Source: Bryobacteraceae bacterium (GTDB lineage: Bacteria; Acidobacteriota; Terriglobia; Bryobacterales; Bryobacteraceae). Taken from it: DNA of 64,000 bases. Made by a program: the position numbers and the translations under genes. Positions within the stretch are counted from its first letter, which is position 1, and each line of letters begins with the position of its first letter. This document shows positions 61,019 through 64,000 of the stretch, piece after piece. The notes beneath the pieces were generated by a model. It was given only the letters and a program-made list of their open reading frames with translations, was not told the DNA's origin and ran no database searches. Where the stretch lies: NCBI GenBank assembly GCA_029975915.1, contig JARKOC010000410.1, positions 22,823-86,822 of the forward strand, in the 5' to 3' direction.

Positions 61019-61900
61019 CTACTGGCGCCCGGCGAGCTTCAGAAGTCGCGCAGCGTATTCGGCGGCGGCGTCGAGGTGGTTGCGTCCTTCGTCGAAACGC
61101 AGCGCCTCAATCGACTTCAGCGCCATGTTCATCGCCAGGTCCATGCGAACCAGCATCTGCTCGGTGTCGGGGTGAAGGGCAAGTCCGCGGCCCTGAAGCG
61201 AGAGGCGGATCGCTTCCGTGGAACTGCGCGCGGTATAGACCGTGGCGGCGACGCCGGTGTAGCGTTCCTCGATGAGGCGGTACTGTTTGGCGGCCTCGGG
61301 TGCGAGGGCCGCTGCATCGAGTTTGGGGAACGGGGGCAGTTGGGCGAGCGGGCCAGACGGGGCGTTGGGTGCGGGGCGCAAAGGCATTCCCCCCCATTCG
61401 TTTTGCGTGGGGCTTTCCGTTTGAGGATTCGCACCGATGGAGATCCAGCCGGGCATGGAACCGCCAAGGGCGCGGATACGGCCACCGAGGTAACCGAGTT
61501 GGCCGGATTGGGCGCCATAGCGGGAATAGAGCAGGTAGGCATTGCGATAACCAAGTAGTGCGCCGGAGGGGTCGGCTGCCATGCCGCCGCCGGGCGAGTC
61601 CATGGCCATGGCCATGCGCTGCCAGGTAGTAGCGGCGGCGAGGCCGACAGAGGGGTCCAGGTTAGGGCGGGCCTGGAGTTGGGAAAGGAAGTTGGAAGCG
61701 CGGCCGATCAGGAGGCGGTGTTGCGGACCGATTGGCCCGCCGCCGCCGAGATCGGATTCCAGGGCGCGGGTCAGCAGGCTAAGATCGGAGGCGGCCACGC
61801 TGCCTTGGCGGGCTTCGAGGCGGTCGAGAACAACGAAAGAGGATCCTTCTTGGGCTTGGCAAGCGGATGCGACCAGGAAAGCGGCTAACAGAGTTCGCAT
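61019..61900 (-). CDS. Secreted protein of unknown function, 293 aa
   Basis: A perfect ribosome binding site (AAGGAGGT) precedes the ATG. A signal peptide (RTLLAAFLVASACQAQ) is followed by a helical, Ala/Leu/Gly-rich body with two Pro-rich stretches. The C-terminus (NHLDAAAEYAARLLKLAGRQ) matches the end of the gene at 63296-64000 (DALDRADAYASRLLKAGGR). Third gene in a minus-strand cluster with a CsgG-type gene and a Pro/Ala-rich partial gene. Function unknown; an envelope assembly partner is possible. Confidence 0.78.
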   Translation of the reverse strand: MRTLLAAFLVASACQAQEGSSFVVLDRLEARQGSVAASDLSLLTRALESDLGGGGPIGPQHRLLIGRASNFLSQLQARPNLDPSVGLAAATTWQRMAMAMDSPGGGMAADPSGALLGYRNAYLLYSRYGAQSGQLGYLGGRIRALGGSMPGWISIGANPQTESPTQNEWGGMPLRPAPNAPSGPLAQLPPFPKLDAAALAPEAAKQYRLIEERYTGVAATVYTARSSTEAIRLSLQGRGLALHPDTEQMLVRMDLAMNMALKSIEALRFDEGRNHLDAAAEYAARLLKLAGRQ

Positions 61901-61930
61901 TGGGGACCTCCTTGGAAGGGGTTTGAACCT

Positions 61931-63271
61931 TTACTGCTTTGGAACTACCTTCTTTGCGAGCATTTTGGCTTCGGGCGCGGCGATTCCGTTGTAAGCTCCG
62001 ACAGCGACGCGCTCGCGGACCTCTGTGATCAGGAGTTGACCGACGCGCTCAAGATCGTAGTCGATGACTTCCTTCGTGGTGGGGTCGAGGATTTCGCGAC
62101 GGACGCGGAACACTTCGAACCGGTCGCACTTCGAGACGCCATTGACCTCGCCAGCGGCAAGATAGATGCGGTCGCCGGAGACATCGGCGATGCGTGCCTC
62201 AACCTCCTGCGTGCGAAGCTGCACGGCGGCGGCGCGGGCGTTGGCGTGCTCGGCGAGCAGGTTGATGCATTCGGTGGTGGCCTCGCCGACGATGGTATTG
62301 GCGAAATTGGTGCTACTCATGTCGGTCGCGCCGAAGCCGCCGCCGCGCGAGCCTGCGCCAGCGATAGCCAAAGAGGTGCTTTTGCGCTTGGATTCGCCGC
62401 GGGCTTCGCCCTGGTCGATGACTTCGCTCGTCTCAGCGTCGACCAGGCGGTAACTGATGGCAACGACAGCGGTTCCCTCGCCTACACCGACTTTGGTGCG
62501 GCCGAATACCCTCGGCGCGTATCCTCCGAGATCGACACCCTTACGCTTGTCGTCGCGGCCGAAGATGGTGATGGTGCCCATCAGGATGGCGTCGGCGCCG
62601 ATTACTCGCCCGATGCGAGCGCCGGAGCCCTGGCGGGCCCGGTTGCTGGCGCCGAGATCCTGTTCGGCCATGAGTTTCTGAAGGTTGCGGCGCTCGACGA
62701 CACGGTAGGCTCCTGATTCGGCTATCCGCTTGATAAGCAATGCCTGGATGCCCTTGCCGAGATCAACATTGGTCCCGAAGATGGCTTGAGCAGAGGATTT
62801 GACGGTCCCGTAGTCGAATTCATCGATGGCGAGGACACGCTTGGCCGCGCTGGCAGCGGGAGTGCAGGGGATGGCTGAAAGATCCGAGTTCCAGGTCGGT
62901 GCGGGGGCGGCGGATGCGGCATGGGAAGACGGAGCAGCCGCGGTGGTTCGCGCAGCCGCTGAACCGCCGCCAGAGAGGGCGACCAGGACGGCGTCGGTCG
63001 CGCCAAGTTGCTTGAGCGCGATGAGATCGTCAGGACTCGGCTTGAGTGCAGAGCCGTAGGAGTTGATCTGATTGACGATCGCCTGATCGGGCAGTTTCAT
63101 CTGGACCATTTTCTTGATCTGGTCGAGAGGGCGAACGGCGGTCTTGGCCTTGGCGGCGGGCTTGGCCTTAGCGGCGGCAGCCGGCCGGGCGATGTCACTG
63201 GTAGAGGAAGTCTGGGCGGAGCAGACGAGGCTCATCAGGGCGAGAAAAGCGGTTGAAGTTCGTGGAGTCAT
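61931..63271 (-). CDS. CsgG/HfaB family secreted protein
   Basis: The signal peptide ends near SAQTSSTS, without a lipobox Cys directly after the core apart from the Cys in LMSLVCSAQ, which could be one. Residues about 140-350 follow CsgG: KRVLAIDEFDYGTVK, VDLGKGIQALLIKRIAESGAYRVVERRNLQKLMAEQDL in pieces, GADAILMGTITIFGRDDKRK, and a Gly-rich loop (AGAGSRGGGFGATD). The N-terminal part has a Lys/Ala-rich linker and a small helical domain (KMVQMKLPDQAIVNQINS). CsgG forms the outer-membrane channel for curli; distant paralogs here may serve other export. No csgA/B-like gene is seen. Confidence 0.85.
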   Translation of the reverse strand: MTPRTSTAFLALMSLVCSAQTSSTSDIARPAAAAKAKPAAKAKTAVRPLDQIKKMVQMKLPDQAIVNQINSYGSALKPSPDDLIALKQLGATDAVLVALSGGGSAAARTTAAAPSSHAASAAPAPTWNSDLSAIPCTPAASAAKRVLAIDEFDYGTVKSSAQAIFGTNVDLGKGIQALLIKRIAESGAYRVVERRNLQKLMAEQDLGASNRARQGSGARIGRVIGADAILMGTITIFGRDDKRKGVDLGGYAPRVFGRTKVGVGEGTAVVAISYRLVDAETSEVIDQGEARGESKRKSTSLAIAGAGSRGGGFGATDMSSTNFANTIVGEATTECINLLAEHANARAAAVQLRTQEVEARIADVSGDRIYLAAGEVNGVSKCDRFEVFRVRREILDPTTKEVIDYDLERVGQLLITEVRERVAVGAYNGIAAPEAKMLAKKVVPKQ

Positions 63272-63295
63272 AGAGAATCCTCATTTTCGATCAGT

Positions 63296-64000
63296 TCATC
63301 GGCCGCCCGCCTTCAGCAGTCGGGAGGCATAGGCATCGGCACGGTCGAGAGCGTCGGCGGCGGAGGCAAAATTGCCGCTGTTGAGATCACCCTGTCCCAT
63401 GTCGAAAAACATCTTCATCTGTTGATGGCTGGAGGTGAGGTCGGCGCTCGGGCTCATGCCGCGTCCCGTGAGATCCTTCTGGAGTTGTTCAAAAACAGCG
63501 TTAGCCTGGCGGACGCGGCCGGCGACGCGGAGGAGTTTCTCGCGAAGCTCAGCAGGCGGGCCTTGTGGAATGGGCGGAGCGGGGGGCTGCGCGGGGGCGG
63601 CATGTGTCTGTGCGGACGTGGCGTTGGCGGATGACGGCGTGGCGCGGCCGGGATCACTCGGGCGCTGTCCGGGGGCGGCCGACTGGCCGGCGGGGCGGAC
63701 AGTGGCAGGCCGCATGGACTGGATGGGGGCGGCGGACGATGGCGGCGTTGACTGTCCGGCGGAAGGCTGCGACTGGGCAGGGGTGGATTGAGCGCCGGCG
63801 GCGGGCGTGGCCGCAGGCTGTACCTTTTCGGCCAAGGAGCCGGTGGCCGGCTGGACGGCCGAGGCGCCGGTTAGCGATTGCGCTTGGGGCTGAGCGGTTT
63901 GCGAAGCTGTCGCGGCGGGGGCGGGGGCAGCCGGTTTCAAAGCGAACCAGACTGCGCCGGCACATGCCGCCAGGAGGACGGCGGCAGATGCGGCGGCCAA
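63296..64000 (-). CDS. Membrane-anchored Pro/Ala/Gln-rich protein, 5' end off the window
   Basis: The frame is open to the right edge, so the true start may lie outside; the first codon in the window is a TTG. A single hydrophobic stretch (about 1-22) is followed by about 130 low-complexity residues (Ala, Pro, Gln, Ser, Thr) and a helical C-terminus with LREKLLRVAGRVRQANAVFEQLQKDL and the DALDRADAYASRLLKAGGR end shared with the 61019 gene. It might be the tail of a kinase or other larger membrane protein, with the linker outside. 24 bp upstream of the CsgG gene. Confidence 0.7.
   Translation of the reverse strand: MAAASAAVLLAACAGAVWFALKPAAPAPAATASQTAQPQAQSLTGASAVQPATGSLAEKVQPAATPAAGAQSTPAQSQPSAGQSTPPSSAAPIQSMRPATVRPAGQSAAPGQRPSDPGRATPSSANATSAQTHAAPAQPPAPPIPQGPPAELREKLLRVAGRVRQANAVFEQLQKDLTGRGMSPSADLTSSHQQMKMFFDMGQGDLNSGNFASAADALDRADAYASRLLKAGGR

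Noticed and set aside
60061..61275. 404-aa and 225-aa plus-strand open frames near the tmRNA-like fragment
   Set aside because: Run antisense through the PD40/TPR gene and the secreted 293-aa gene; no family signal.
1..64000. CRISPR array or cas genes
   Set aside because: No regularly spaced direct repeats and no cas-like protein seen.

Overview
The window is GC-rich chromosomal DNA with tightly packed genes and no rRNA, complete tRNA, CRISPR array, transposase or integrase that I can see. The gene content suggests an Acidobacteriota bacterium, probably Bryobacterales/Solibacter-like. The reasons are many secreted proteins carrying DUF2341, tail-fibre-like and FN3 modules, twin-arginine GFO/IDH/MocA oxidoreductases, CsgG-type lipoproteins, PD40/TPR proteins with a CxxCH haem motif, and a Pil-Chp chemosensory cluster. 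This assignment is inferred from content and was not tested by a search.

Layout. 1-7.6 kb (minus): an operon-like run of four secreted, poorly characterised proteins ending in an O-antigen-ligase-family protein (exosortase-associated O-glycosylation ligase type) that runs off the left edge. 7.7-10.4 kb: a secreted TIM-barrel-like hydrolase, a Dabb-domain protein and a DUF72 protein. 10.4-12.0 kb: a candidate orphan small RNA on the plus strand with a clean terminator, then an rrf2-cysK pair. 12.1-15.8 kb: two divergent Tat-exported sugar-metabolism proteins. 15.8-22.7 kb: a seven-gene, mostly overlapping operon running from a PD-(D/E)xK nuclease-like protein through ACT, sirtuin, larC, metG and tatD to polyprenyl diphosphate synthase. 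22.8-24.8 kb: an MFS transporter, an SH3-like membrane protein and an FmdB zinc ribbon. 25.3-34.5 kb: a Pil-Chp-like chemosensory operon (two receivers, two CheW, a PilJ-like receptor, a hybrid CheA with three Hpt domains).

34.5-41.5 kb: thyX (two-domain form) divergent from dut, manC, tandem lepB, a membrane protein with a degenerate JAB/MPN-like domain, and rsmI. 41.5-46.6 kb: an ArsR repressor with two tandem palindromic operators, divergent from a complete ABC/HlyD/TolC export system whose ATPase has several altered catalytic motifs. 46.6-53.2 kb: EamA transporter, secreted alpha/beta hydrolase, PfkB kinase, a sulfide:quinone-oxidoreductase-like flavoprotein with a coupled 61-aa protein, a VapC remnant and a HEAT-repeat protein. 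53.2-57.7 kb: sulfite reduction (cobA for siroheme, sulfite reductase, FNR-like flavoprotein) flanked by two copies of a hairpin-forming repeat. 57.9-64 kb: GlcG/HbpS protein, a large PD40-TPR-CxxCH protein, and a CsgG cluster running off the right edge.

The strongest unexpected signal is regulatory. The rrf2-cysK promoter and the sulfite reductase promoter, 44 kb apart, share an identical 11-bp element placed on core promoter sequences, in opposite orientation. This suggests one cysteine/sulfite regulon under the Rrf2 protein. Other items worth following are the orphan small RNA, the repeated docking-like motif in the long CheW protein, the degenerate export ATPase with its His-rich N-terminus, and a tmRNA-like 3' end fragment.
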